DNA of 38,399 nt from a virus. The stretch is taken from positions 1 to 38,399 of IMG/VR virus record IMGVR_UViG_3300050124_000017; one strand, 5' to 3'. Numbering within the stretch: the stretch's first letter is position 1; the number at the start of each line of letters is the position of its first letter. The notes under the pieces are model-generated. The model was not told the DNA's origin. It ran no database searches and saw only the letters and a list, made by a program, of their open reading frames with translations. Below are positions 22,270 through 29,943 of the stretch, one piece after another. The position numbers and the translations under genes are program-made.

Positions 22270-23031
22270 TTATGCAACCGCATATTTCGCTTGATATTTC
22301 CGCACAATTCCCTCGAAAATGGGTTTTAACTTCGGGTCGCGTTCGATAACCTCAAGCTTTGTTATAGCCTTGCAAGCGGTTTTGGTTGCGCCCTGCGCTT
22401 GTAACCTCGTGCGTAACCGTGCTAAACGAGCCTTGAGGTCTATCCTCGCCAGGTTCTCTAATTCTTCATAGAGGTCATGATAAAACGTAAGGTAACTTAA
22501 TTCGTATTCTTGACAAATCCCACGCATTTTGGAGTTCATGGCCTGCCTCCAATCCTTGTCAATTGGAGCTGTGAAAATATCAAGGGCATTAGTTATTTGC
22601 CGACTCGCCTTGTTTGCGACTTCAATAGCTGTATTTGCCTTGCGCTCAATCTCTACGGTAACTTGGGCAAGCCCGGCCAGTATTTCTGCTTGTGACATTT
22701 GCTTGGGTTGTCTTGCTCTTTTTTCGACCTCGATAAAATATTTACGAATTATGTGACCCTGCTCATTGTTTTCTACCATTGCAATTTCCTTTGCGGTGTC
22801 GATCGTTAGGGTGTATTCGGTTGATGGTCTGCCGCCGGTACTTTTTGATAAAATTATCGTAAAGTCCTCATTTTCAATAAATCCGTATTTTTCTACCCTG
22901 CCCTTGATCCAGTTGGTAAACTCTTGTTTGCTTTCTAAAAACTCATGCAATTCTCTTGCGTCAACAACTTGCCCGCTTTCACCTTTGTAAATCGGTATTA
23001 ATCCATTTTCCACGATCGTTAAATTATCCAT
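22270..23031 (-). CDS. Antirepressor (AntA/AntB plus ORF6C domains)
   Basis: 253 residues from ATG 23031-23029, with GGAGG upstream. The N-terminal AntA/AntB domain is seen in LIPIYKGESGQVVDARELHE, TNWIKGRVEKYGFIENEDF and TEYTLTIDTAKEIAMVENNE. The C-terminal ORF6C domain has ITNALDIFTAPIDKDWRQAM and the SYLTFYHDLYEELE segment. Proteins of this type inactivate the phage repressor and favour lytic growth. It is the second gene of the early operon, fitting a role in induction. Confidence 0.92.
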   Translation of the reverse strand: MDNLTIVENGLIPIYKGESGQVVDARELHEFLESKQEFTNWIKGRVEKYGFIENEDFTIILSKSTGGRPSTEYTLTIDTAKEIAMVENNEQGHIIRKYFIEVEKRARQPKQMSQAEILAGLAQVTVEIERKANTAIEVANKASRQITNALDIFTAPIDKDWRQAMNSKMRGICQEYELSYLTFYHDLYEELENLARIDLKARLARLRTRLQAQGATKTACKAITKLEVIERDPKLKPIFEGIVRKYQAKYAVA

Positions 23032-23050
23032 GATTTTTCCTCCTTTTCCA

Positions 23051-23284
23051 TTAACCTACTTCCGTTAATTCCGGCTTGAAGGTTTCTAGGGGAACATCTA
23101 ATACTTCACAAATTAAGAAATATTCCTCTGCATTCAACCTTCTCTTTGAATTTAAAATGAAATTTAATGTGTTTGTTGGGATATTAGTTTTTGACGATAC
23201 AAATGATTGGTTGATGCCCCTATCTAGCATGTATTGTTTAATCATTGCTCCCACCGTTTTATTTGGTAATGCGTTCACGTCCAC
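23051..23284 (-). CDS. Cro-like HTH regulator, first early gene
   Basis: 77 residues from GTG 23284-23282, with GGAGG 8 nt upstream; the GTG at 23293 overlaps the ribosome site. An HTH covers MIKQYMLDRGINQSFVSSKT with NIPTNTLNFILNSKRRLNAE. It is transcribed divergently from the repressor from the operator-containing promoter at 23327-23355, the position of Cro. Confidence 0.82.
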   Translation of the reverse strand: MDVNALPNKTVGAMIKQYMLDRGINQSFVSSKTNIPTNTLNFILNSKRRLNAEEYFLICEVLDVPLETFKPELTEVG

Positions 23285-23326
23285 TGTAATCACCTCCGGT
23301 TGTTCATGTTTTGTGAAGTTATCTTA

Positions 23327-23355
23327 ATATTACTTCATGATTTATGAAGTGTCAA
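23327..23355 (-). promoter_or_regulatory. Early (Cro-side) promoter
   Basis: The minus strand has TTGACA (23355-23350), a 17-nt spacer and TAATAT (23332-23327). The second operator exactly fills the spacer, so repressor binding would block polymerase. Confidence 0.78.
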
Positions 23356-23386
23356 GATAAATGTTCACGAATTATGAATATTTATC

Positions 23387-23416
23387 TTGATATTAGGTAA
23401 GGATATGATGTATAAT
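23387..23416 (+). promoter_or_regulatory. Repressor promoter
   Basis: TTGATA (23387-23392), 18-nt spacer, perfect TATAAT (23411-23416), upstream of the GTG start at 23451. The weak fourth operator (23420-23434) covers the likely transcription start, suggesting autoregulation at high repressor level. Confidence 0.78.
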
Positions 23417-23450
23417 AACTTCATAAAATGAGAAAGAAAGGGGTTTAATA

Positions 23451-23837
23451 GTGAACAATATCAAGAAAAACATAGCCAAAAACTTAAAAAGCCTTAGGGA
23501 AGAAAGAAAAATAACTCAAATACAACTAGCTGAAGTGCTAGGCGTAAAGCATAATACGGTTTCATCATGGGAAAATGGTACAAACTCTATTGATATATCT
23601 TTGGTTATGCAAATATGCAAATACCTAAATGTATCCCTTGATGATATGTTTGGCAGAAAAAGCAAAGACATCCCCACGTTGGAGATGTCAGAAGTTGAGA
23701 AGAAATTAATTTTTAGTTACCGCAATCTTTCCCGCGATAACCAGTTGAAGGTTACTGGCATAATTGAATTTATGTTTGATGAGGAATCAGCTGCAAAAGA
23801 AGAACATGAGGACAAGATTAAAAGAATGGGGAAGTAA
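23451..23837 (+). CDS. CI-like phage repressor (no protease domain)
   Basis: 128 residues from GTG 23451, with AAAGGGG 7 nt upstream. An XRE HTH occupies residues ~7-60 (IAKNLKSLREERKITQIQLA then EVLGVKHNTVSSWENG and LVMQICKYLNVSLDDMFG). The C-terminal ~55 residues form a short helical dimerisation region. No S24/LexA Ser-Lys peptidase domain is present, so RecA-driven self-cleavage is not expected; relief by the antirepressor is more likely. Divergent from the early operon across the operators. Confidence 0.9.
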   Translation: MNNIKKNIAKNLKSLREERKITQIQLAEVLGVKHNTVSSWENGTNSIDISLVMQICKYLNVSLDDMFGRKSKDIPTLEMSEVEKKLIFSYRNLSRDNQLKVTGIIEFMFDEESAAKEEHEDKIKRMGK

Positions 23838-23881
23838 TATACGTAAATTTTGGGAAGAGATAACGAGAGGGGGTCACTATT

Positions 23882-25096
23882 ATGGAGGGTCATTTTTATA
23901 AACCAAATTGCAAGTGTCCCAAGGATGCTAAAAAGTGTACCTGCGGAGCCACGTGGTCTTATATCGTCGACATTGGTGTAGATCCCCAAACGGGTAAGCG
24001 CAAACAAGGCAAAAAAGGCGGGTTTAAAACAAAAAAGACTGCGCAACTTGCGTGCGGTCTAGTTATTCAGGAAGTTGAGCAAGGAACCTATATCAAAGAG
24101 TCGGAAATTACCTTTGAAGATTTTTCTAAGGATTGGCTAACAAACTATGAGAATTCCGGGGAGGTCAAAGAAAGCACGGTCAGAACAAGGAAGTATGAGA
24201 TTAATAGGCTCCTCACTTATTTAGCACATATTAAGCTAAAAGATGTCACACGAAAGCGATATCAAGGTGCATTGTATGACCTCAATGAACATAGACTTTC
24301 TAAATCATCAATCATTGGTGCGCACGCAACCGGACGGATGATATTCAAAAAAGCAATCGAGCTTAAACTTATTAAAAGTGATCCTACGCAATTCACCACT
24401 GTGCCAAAAAAAATAAAGACAATTGAGGAATTAGAGGAAGATGAGATTGTAAAGTACCTCGAAAAAAAAGAACTATCCCTATTTCTTAAAACAGCAAAAG
24501 AAAAAGGGCTTGAGAATGATTACCCTATCTTCCTTCTTCTGTCCTACACAGGCATGAGGGTTGGAGAAATGTGCGCCCTCAAATGGAAGGACATTGACTT
24601 CAAGGAAAAGTCAGTCAATATCACAAAGACTTATTACAACCCAACAAGCAACGCGAGGAAATACAAGTTAACTCCACCAAAGACGACGGCATCGAAACGA
24701 AAAATATCAATTGATGAAGTTGTGCTGGATGAATTAAGGAAACACAAGGCCCATCAGAATATAGTCCGGATGAAAAATAGAGCAACATATCACGAAAAGA
24801 ATTTTATCTTTGCAAGGGAAACAGGATACCTGGGATATCCCGAGACCGTAAAGATCGTCGAACGCAGGATGTTCCGACTATTAAAACTAGCAAAGTTAAA
24901 CGAGAGTCTAACGCCTCACTCGCTGAGGCATACTCATACTTCGCTCATGGCAGAGGCCGGGGTAAGTCTTCCAGAGATCATGGAACGGCTCGGGCATAAA
25001 GATGATAAAACAACCAAATGGGTCTATACACATACCACAAAGACAATGAAAAAAGAGGCTTCCCGAAAGTTCAGCGAACTCATGAAAAGCCTCTAG
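23882..25096 (+). CDS. int: Tyrosine recombinase integrase
   Basis: 404 residues from ATG 23882, after GAGAGGGGG. An N-terminal arm-binding domain includes a Cys-rich insert (NCKCPKDAKKCTCGATW) and GKRKQGKKGGFKTKKTAQLA. A SAM-like core-binding domain follows (FEDFSKDWLTNYENSGEVKE). The catalytic domain has Arg226 (TGMRVGEMCAL), Lys267, His346 and Arg349 (HSLRHTHTS), His372 (LGHKDDKTTKW) and Tyr382. All six catalytic residues are in place. It integrates the phage at a host site through the attP region directly downstream. Confidence 0.96.
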   Translation: MEGHFYKPNCKCPKDAKKCTCGATWSYIVDIGVDPQTGKRKQGKKGGFKTKKTAQLACGLVIQEVEQGTYIKESEITFEDFSKDWLTNYENSGEVKESTVRTRKYEINRLLTYLAHIKLKDVTRKRYQGALYDLNEHRLSKSSIIGAHATGRMIFKKAIELKLIKSDPTQFTTVPKKIKTIEELEEDEIVKYLEKKELSLFLKTAKEKGLENDYPIFLLLSYTGMRVGEMCALKWKDIDFKEKSVNITKTYYNPTSNARKYKLTPPKTTASKRKISIDEVVLDELRKHKAHQNIVRMKNRATYHEKNFIFARETGYLGYPETVKIVERRMFRLLKLAKLNESLTPHSLRHTHTSLMAEAGVSLPEIMERLGHKDDKTTKWVYTHTTKTMKKEASRKFSELMKSL

Positions 25097-25098
25097 TT

Positions 25099-25125
25099 AT
25101 TCCACACTTCCATTAGGTGTGGAAT
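25099..25125 (+). terminator. Perfect 9-bp hairpin after integrase
   Basis: ATTCCACAC / GTGTGGAAT with a 9-nt loop begins 3 nt after the integrase stop. Only ATGTTTT follows, so termination may be partial. Confidence 0.6.
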
Positions 25126-25142
25126 ATGTTTTATCAGATTAT

Positions 25143-25386
25143 GTTACCTTTTCGTTACCTTTGGGGTATTTTAGGTATATTTAAACAACTGATATCCTTG
25201 GTATGGGCTAGTTCTAGTATTAAACTTCTGTAATGGTCGCGGTAACTCCTTATGATAAATTAATACTGTAACATCTTATCTCCTGTGCTACAAGGCGCAT
25301 ACAGCAAGAATTTCTCCTTTTTAGCATTGTAACATGTTTAGTCTGTTTCATCACCTTTATTTTGATTACGTTACCTAAATGTTACC
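25143..25386. other. attP region with paired integrase arm-type sites
   Basis: The hexamer GTTACC occurs as two pairs: 25143 and 25154, then 25370 and 25381. In each pair the starts are exactly 11 bp apart (one helical turn), and the pairs flank ~210 bp without genes. An inverted copy GGTAAC lies at 25241. Paired direct repeats either side of a crossover site are typical arm sites for integrases with this N-terminal domain. The core overlap sequence cannot be fixed without the host junctions. The rest of 25097-25460 holds no convincing gene. Confidence 0.72.
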
Positions 25387-25431
25387 CAAATGGGTATGAG
25401 TAGAATAATTAATATTATCACATAGCAGGAA

Positions 25432-25475
25432 ATTAGCCTTATGGCGAGAAAGCTATAAGACTAATGGCTTTTTTT
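25432..25475 (+). terminator. Terminator at end of attP region
   Basis: Stem ATTAG-C-CTTAT-GGC with GCT-ATAAG-A-CTAAT, loop GAGAAA (25432-25465), then GGC and seven Ts (25469-25475) on the plus strand. It would stop rightward transcription before the CWB2 gene. Its 3' arm overlaps the end of the minus-strand RHH gene. Confidence 0.7.
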
Positions 25476-25589
25476 CCAAAGTTCTAATCCTTGCTTAACT
25501 GCTACCTGAAAGTCCATTTCCTTATTAATGCAGATGATCTTAATTTCCTTAATCAATTCTTCGGGTAGACGAACAGTAACGGCTTTCAT
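25461..25589 (-). CDS. Ribbon-helix-helix (CopG/Arc-type) regulator
   Basis: 42 residues from ATG 25589-25587, after AGAGG. The product MKAVTVRLPEELIKEIKIIC then INKEMDFQVAVKQGLELWKK is a bare RHH fold: a beta strand with alternating polar residues followed by two helices. It has its own promoter (25640-25668) overlapping palindromic sites, divergent from the CWB2 gene, so it likely controls itself and possibly that gene. Confidence 0.78.
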   Translation of the reverse strand: MKAVTVRLPEELIKEIKIICINKEMDFQVAVKQGLELWKKSH

Positions 25590-25610
25590 AAAGATACCTC
25601 TTTCTAGTGT

Positions 25611-25668
25611 GCTTGCTATATTGCTTGCAGTATGATACTACTATACTATGAAAGGATGAATCAGTCAA
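25611..25668 (-). promoter_or_regulatory. Promoter and operator-like repeats for RHH gene
   Basis: The minus strand has TTGACT (25668-25663), a 17-nt spacer and TATAGT (25645-25640). Just downstream are a perfect palindrome AGTATGATACT (25629-25639), a second ATACT 8 bp away, and two GCTTGC repeats 12 bp apart (25611, 25623). Short repeated sites at this spacing suit cooperative RHH dimers. Confidence 0.7.
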
Positions 25669-25743
25669 TATTTAAGGGGGTGAGGGAAAAGAGATAGTTC
25701 ACCAAAAAAGAAGATCCAAAATTGAGAGGAGAAAACAAACTAA

Positions 25744-28311
25744 ATGAAAAAAACTAAAAAAGCCTTAGCATCCTTAACTATCGCAGGTATGATCCTGACA
25801 ATGGTTCCCTTTAACGCATTTGCTACAGGGACAGTCCCAACTCGCTTATTTGGTACAACTGCTGCTCAAACTGCGGTAGCAATCGCAGATCAAACAGGCT
25901 GGACAGGTACAGCAATTCTCGCGTCCTCAGCTTCTTATGGTATGGTTGATGCCCTGACATCTGGCCCGCTCGCTAAATTCTTGAATGCTCCGATCCTTCT
26001 GCAAGAGCCTGGCGCAGTATTGAATGCTTACACCAAAGCTGAACTTCTTAAACTCAATGTTACGAAGGTTTATGTGACTAGTGGAACTGCTGTCATTAAC
26101 CAAGCAGTGCTTAATGAATTAGCAACTATGAATATCACTGTTGAGTCCCTCGGTGGAGCTGATCGCTTCGAAACTTCCGTAAATATCGCTAAGAAAATGG
26201 TCGCTCTCGGCGCACCTGTAACCAAAGTTGCAGTCGCTTACGGCTGGCTGAACCAAGATGCTCTTTCGATTGCGTCGATTGCATCTGCTGCCAATGAGCC
26301 AATTCTCTTAACCGAGAAAAATGCAGTTCCTGCTAGTGTCAAGGCATTCTTAACCGCAAACATTACATCTTCAGATGTTATTGGTGGAACAGGCGTTATT
26401 AGTGATGCTGTAGAAGCTCAATTCCCTAGTGCAACTCGCTATTTTGGAAACACAGCATATGATACAAATGTTGCAGTGCTTAAAGGATTTGACAGTGTAC
26501 TAAAATATGATCATGTCTTTATAGCAAACGGTGAAACAGCAGTTGATGCTTTGACAGGTGCACCTCTTGCTGCAAAATATAATTCTGGGATTGTTCTCAC
26601 CAATGGAACCGTAAATGAGGGAACAACTTATGTGAGTAGCAAACTATCCGCTACCAGCATTGTATCAGCTTTGGGTGGTACAGCGGTTGTTTCGGAAGGC
26701 GTACTCGCAAGTACATCAACCCCTTCTATTACGCCCCCAGTTACACCTCCAGTTACTCCCCCTAGTAACAATGGAGACGGAGGTGCTTATGCCGCAGCAC
26801 AAAGAGTTCAAGTGGCGACAGATGCAGTAGCTAAAGCAGAATTAAGTAAGCTACAAGCAGATGTAGTTTCTGCAAAAGTATTAGTTGATGCTCTTCCTAA
26901 TGACGTTGCAGGAGTTACAAAAAAAGTAGATTTATTAGCAAGACTTGCCACTGTAACCGCACCAGTAATTAGTAATGTAAGTTTTGTATCTAATAATCCA
27001 AACAATACGAAAGCCATGAATGGGGATACTATCACATTAACATTTACGTCAGATAAACCTGTTAATAAATTAAGTAGCTTTAAGATCAACGGAAGCAATC
27101 CCGACACATTCACGGTTTCAGGAAATACTTATACCGCAACGCATTTAGTAGATTCTGGAGATAAAGTAGGAGATGCTGTATTCCAGATCAACGTCCAAAC
27201 TAACGTACTTAATCCAGCATATTCAGTAGATCCAACAGTACCACAATGGTTAGAAGGTATCTATTCGCAAACTATTGAAACAACAACAGATAGTAGTAAG
27301 GTTGGCATAATCGCACAATATGCAAGAATTACAAATGTAAATATTTCATCTAGTAATGCGAATAATACAAAAGCTATGAACGGAGATACTATTACCTTAA
27401 CATTTACTTCTGATGAGTCGGTTACAAAACTCAGCAACTTCAAAATTAATGGTAGCAATCCTAACACATTTACAAATGTTGACAATGTTTATACTGCAAC
27501 ACATTTAGTAGATGTTGGGGATATAATTACCGGGATTCCAGCGACATTCCAAATTAACGTGAAGAATGCGGCAGGTATCGATTCGTTAACTGTTGAAGGG
27601 ACTACGGATGGTAGTTCAGTAACAATAAATCCATCAGTAACGTTAGGGGTGGCAACGGCAACAGCGGGAAAATTTGCAAATGAAGCAAATATTAATGAAA
27701 TGATGACAGCTTTATTCGCAACTGGAGATAGCACAGTACAGGGAATCGCTATTAAGCCAGTGTTCAGTGTTGCAGGTACTACATTAACAATCAAGGGAAA
27801 TAATGTATCACCGGGTTTATTGCAATGGATTGACACCCAATGGGGTGGAAGTTCAATTCCAGTAGCAATTAGCTTTAATAACGGAACACCTCCCATAAGC
27901 ATGACAACGGATCTAAACTGGAATAATGGCTACACAGTATGGGTAGATCTTAATACGCTTGTAACTGGAACAGTGCCAGTAGAAGTTACAATGACCAATG
28001 GGAAAAAAGCTACTTATTCGATAGTAGTATCACCAACAGCAGCAGAATTAGCAGCTTTGACTACAACTCCCTCAGCTATCATGACCGCAGGAATTTCCGT
28101 TGGTGGATATACACCCTATACAGGAGTAGATTTCTCTACAACTAATGCTACGGAAATATATGGAATACAACTTGATGGTATAGTTATAAAACTTCCACAG
28201 GATTCAGATTCTACCCTCTATTTCAATGATCTTAGACCTGCTGGAACTTACTATTTCTATCTCCACTTAAGAACAAGTGGACTTTGGGAGAAAGTTACAA
28301 TTGTAAAGTAA
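25744..28311 (+). CDS. S-layer-type surface protein with CWB2 repeats (lysogenic conversion gene)
   Basis: 855 residues. A signal peptide (MKKTKKALASLTIAGMILTM to about NAFA, residue 27) is followed by three cell-wall-binding type 2 repeats (~residues 32-315; motifs LGGADRFETSVNIAKKM and GNTAYDTNVAVLK). CWB2 domains anchor proteins to secondary cell-wall polymer. A Pro-rich linker (TPPVTPPVTPPSNN) leads to a helical segment, two ~80-residue Ig-like repeats (each with NNTKAMNGDTITLTFTS) and a beta-rich C-terminus. No peptidase or glycosidase motif is seen. The position next to integrase on the repressor strand, with its own flanking signals, marks it as a moron likely expressed in the lysogen. 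It may alter phage adsorption, adhesion or the S-layer. Confidence 0.9.
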   Translation: MKKTKKALASLTIAGMILTMVPFNAFATGTVPTRLFGTTAAQTAVAIADQTGWTGTAILASSASYGMVDALTSGPLAKFLNAPILLQEPGAVLNAYTKAELLKLNVTKVYVTSGTAVINQAVLNELATMNITVESLGGADRFETSVNIAKKMVALGAPVTKVAVAYGWLNQDALSIASIASAANEPILLTEKNAVPASVKAFLTANITSSDVIGGTGVISDAVEAQFPSATRYFGNTAYDTNVAVLKGFDSVLKYDHVFIANGETAVDALTGAPLAAKYNSGIVLTNGTVNEGTTYVSSKLSATSIVSALGGTAVVSEGVLASTSTPSITPPVTPPVTPPSNNGDGGAYAAAQRVQVATDAVAKAELSKLQADVVSAKVLVDALPNDVAGVTKKVDLLARLATVTAPVISNVSFVSNNPNNTKAMNGDTITLTFTSDKPVNKLSSFKINGSNPDTFTVSGNTYTATHLVDSGDKVGDAVFQINVQTNVLNPAYSVDPTVPQWLEGIYSQTIETTTDSSKVGIIAQYARITNVNISSSNANNTKAMNGDTITLTFTSDESVTKLSNFKINGSNPNTFTNVDNVYTATHLVDVGDIITGIPATFQINVKNAAGIDSLTVEGTTDGSSVTINPSVTLGVATATAGKFANEANINEMMTALFATGDSTVQGIAIKPVFSVAGTTLTIKGNNVSPGLLQWIDTQWGGSSIPVAISFNNGTPPISMTTDLNWNNGYTVWVDLNTLVTGTVPVEVTMTNGKKATYSIVVSPTAAELAALTTTPSAIMTAGISVGGYTPYTGVDFSTTNATEIYGIQLDGIVIKLPQDSDSTLYFNDLRPAGTYYFYLHLRTSGLWEKVTIVK

Positions 28312-28347
28312 TTTAGCGCTACTCCATAACCAATTAGCTAAACAATC

Positions 28348-28382
28348 AGAGGGTCCTTGTGCAAAATGTGCAGGGACTCTCT
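28348..28382 (+). terminator. 15-bp hairpin after CWB2 gene
   Basis: The stem pairs 28348-28362 with 28368-28382, with several G-U wobbles and a 5-nt loop (AAAAT). No U-run follows on the plus strand, so it may act with the next hairpin. Confidence 0.55.
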
Positions 28383-28394
28383 AACTATTAGAAC

Positions 28395-28428
28395 AAAAAA
28401 AACCCTCCCCCACCGAAGTGAGAAAGGG
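28395..28428 (-). terminator. Strong terminator of the lysis operon
   Basis: On the minus strand CCCTTTCTCAC, a UUCG tetraloop and GTGGGGGAGGG form an 11-bp stem followed by eight Ts. The G-U pairs exist only on the minus strand, so it is directional, ending the holin transcript; a T5 on the other side may help stop the CWB2 transcript. Confidence 0.88.
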
Positions 28429-28442
28429 CCTTTTTCATGCGC

Positions 28443-28649
28443 TTATTTAATTGTCTTACTAGCCTTCACCCTGCCGTATATGGCGACAGCACTACTTACT
28501 ACACCAACAATAACTGTAGCAAGCTCCACGATGCCTTCCTGGGTCTGTGTGTCGATGGTGAGGTTAAACCCTCCTGCGATAAGTGCAATGACTGTGACGA
28601 GTGATGCTAGGATAGTTTTTGATAGATACCAGGCTTTTTGATCTTCCAT
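28443..28649 (-). CDS. Putative holin (second holin)
   Basis: 68 residues from ATG 28649-28647, with GAAGGA 6 nt upstream. Two hydrophobic segments (LSKTILASLVTVIALIAGGF and TVIVGVVSSAVAIYG) flank a short polar loop with the conserved-looking TIDTQTQEGIVELA, and the C-terminus is basic (RVKASKTIK). This is the layout of small Firmicutes phage holins. Last gene of the lysis operon. Confidence 0.72.
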   Translation of the reverse strand: MEDQKAWYLSKTILASLVTVIALIAGGFNLTIDTQTQEGIVELATVIVGVVSSAVAIYGRVKASKTIK

Positions 28650-28693
28650 TTTAATTCCTTCTTTCTTATTTTTGGATGAAATTGGACAAAGTA

Positions 28694-28864
28694 TTATTCC
28701 TTGTTCTGCATAACGCACGCAAGGACAACGGTTCCGGCTCCTTGATGACCATTAACCTTGGAAGTGTTGTGGATTGTGTCAATGGCTACCTTGATGTCGA
28801 TACGGTCGCTACAAGTTTTTTCCTTTGAACAGTTGTAGCACGGAGTATTTAAACTATAAGACAT
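28694..28864 (-). CDS. 56-residue Cys-containing protein
   Basis: ATG 28864-28862, with a perfect AGGAGGTGA 4-6 nt upstream. The product begins MSYSLNTPCYNCSKEKTCSD, has the CxxC...C spacing of a metal site, and continues IKVAIDTIHNTSKVNGHQGA. Similar short proteins are found near lysis genes in Clostridia prophages. Role unknown. Confidence 0.68.
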   Translation of the reverse strand: MSYSLNTPCYNCSKEKTCSDRIDIKVAIDTIHNTSKVNGHQGAGTVVLACVMQNKE

Positions 28865-28908
28865 TTCCTTCACCTCCTTTCATTTTTTGGGACAAAATAA
28901 ATAGCAGG

Positions 28909-29070
28909 TCATTTCCTGCTAAAGCTGTACTGGCATCCAAGGTTTCCTTTTGTTTTGTCACAACTTTGACAACCGGCATACTCACAGATGGATGCTTTTA
29001 TCCCGCATAAGCTACAAACACATTTGGGATTGCAACTACATCCAAAAACAATATAAGGATAACTTGCCAT
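28909..29070 (-). CDS. 53-residue cysteine-rich protein
   Basis: ATG 29070-29068, with GGAGGG upstream. Nine cysteines in 53 residues (FGCSCNPKCVCSLCGIKASI, CEYAGCQSC, GCQY) suggest a compact zinc-binding or disulphide-bonded protein. It lies between endolysin and holin. Unrecognised. Confidence 0.66.
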   Translation of the reverse strand: MASYPYIVFGCSCNPKCVCSLCGIKASICEYAGCQSCDKTKGNLGCQYSFSRK

Positions 29071-29107
29071 CTTATCCCTCCATTATAAAATAAATGGGCC
29101 ACTAGGG

Positions 29108-29932
29108 TTATCCTAGATATTTTCCAACTGCTGTGGCTGTGTCGTATTTTGTGTTGCCGCTCAAAAGAGTCTGGTTTGGATGATTAATTGAACCTCCTCC
29201 CACTACGATCAAATGTTTGGCACTCATGGCATCGGCAGGTACTGAATGATCAGCGGGACGAACAAACACCGCGCAATTACCATTCTTAGCGGCCACATCT
29301 GCCCCGGCCCAATAATCCTCCTTTGTAAATAACAAAACCGCTACATTTAACACGTCTATTACCACCTTCTCTTTATACTGAATACCAAAGTAATCACAAA
29401 TGCCTTTAGCGTGTGCTATGGAAATACCTTGAATAAATGCAGGGTCCTTGAGTTTAACGGAATCAGAAGCAGAGTCAATAAATCCATTTTCAGTCAAAAT
29501 AGCAGGAGCATCAGTATATTTCAGGACATAATCATTAGTAGTTTTAACGCCACGATTCGCCCAACCGCAAGATGCGATTAGACGAGCGAGGACAGCGTTT
29601 GAGGCCTTCTCTGCTCTGCCGCCTGTAGATACTACCCAAACCTCTGAACCTGTCCCACCGCCAGCATTAATATGGATGGCAACAAATAAGTCAACTACAG
29701 CATTATTAGCAATGTCACATCTTGCTTGGAGTGAATCAGTTACGCTATTAATAACTCCGGGTACTTGGCCGCCTGTTCGCGTCATCACGACTTGAATTCC
29801 ATTTGCCTCAAGAAGAGGTTTAAGGCGCAGACCGATATTGAGCGTTATATCTTGTTCGAGAAGTCCATTGCCTTGGGCTCCAGTGTCGAAGCCGCTAGAT
29901 TGATGGCCTGGGTCAATACATACTTTTGGCAT
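29108..29932 (-). CDS. Endolysin: N-acetylmuramoyl-L-alanine amidase with CWB2-like domain
   Basis: 274 residues from ATG 29932-29930, after GGAGG. The Amidase_3 zinc site is visible: His10 (CIDPGHQ), Glu26 (GLLEQD), His87 (VAIHINAGGG) and a catalytic Glu in ILTENGF. It cuts the amide bond between muramic acid and L-Ala. Residues ~190-274 form a second domain ending HLIVVGGGSINHPNQTLL then SGNTKYDTATAVGKYLG. The GNT-YDT--AV-K motif also occurs in CWB2 repeat 3 of this phage's surface protein, so the domain probably binds the same wall polymer. Confidence 0.9.
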   Translation of the reverse strand: MPKVCIDPGHQSSGFDTGAQGNGLLEQDITLNIGLRLKPLLEANGIQVVMTRTGGQVPGVINSVTDSLQARCDIANNAVVDLFVAIHINAGGGTGSEVWVVSTGGRAEKASNAVLARLIASCGWANRGVKTTNDYVLKYTDAPAILTENGFIDSASDSVKLKDPAFIQGISIAHAKGICDYFGIQYKEKVVIDVLNVAVLLFTKEDYWAGADVAAKNGNCAVFVRPADHSVPADAMSAKHLIVVGGGSINHPNQTLLSGNTKYDTATAVGKYLG

Positions 29933-29943
29933 AATAAATCCTC

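Larger units (their letters stand above)
23303..23434. promoter_or_regulatory. Four 15-bp operators of the lysis-lysogeny switch
   Basis: Palindromic sites of form TTCAY-N5-6-RTGAA: TTCATGTTTTGTGAA (23303), TTCATGATTTATGAA (23334), TTCACGAATTATGAA (23364) and a weaker TTCATAAAATGAGAA (23420). The first three are spaced 31 and 30 bp, about three helical turns, so bound dimers would lie on one DNA face. The third is nested in a 10-bp inverted repeat (TCAAGATAAA, 23352-23361, with its complement 23381-23390). Confidence 0.85.

Noticed and set aside
23717-24046. Minus-strand ORF of 109 residues across the repressor and integrase starts.
   Set aside because: Antisense shadow of two well-supported genes with no ribosome site.
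25673-25700. Short leader ORF after AAGGGGG upstream of the CWB2 gene.
   Set aside because: Only five codons long; no evidence that it regulates the gene.
28357-28641. Plus-strand ORF of 94 residues over the lysis terminator and holin.
   Set aside because: It runs through two terminator hairpins and is antisense to the holin.
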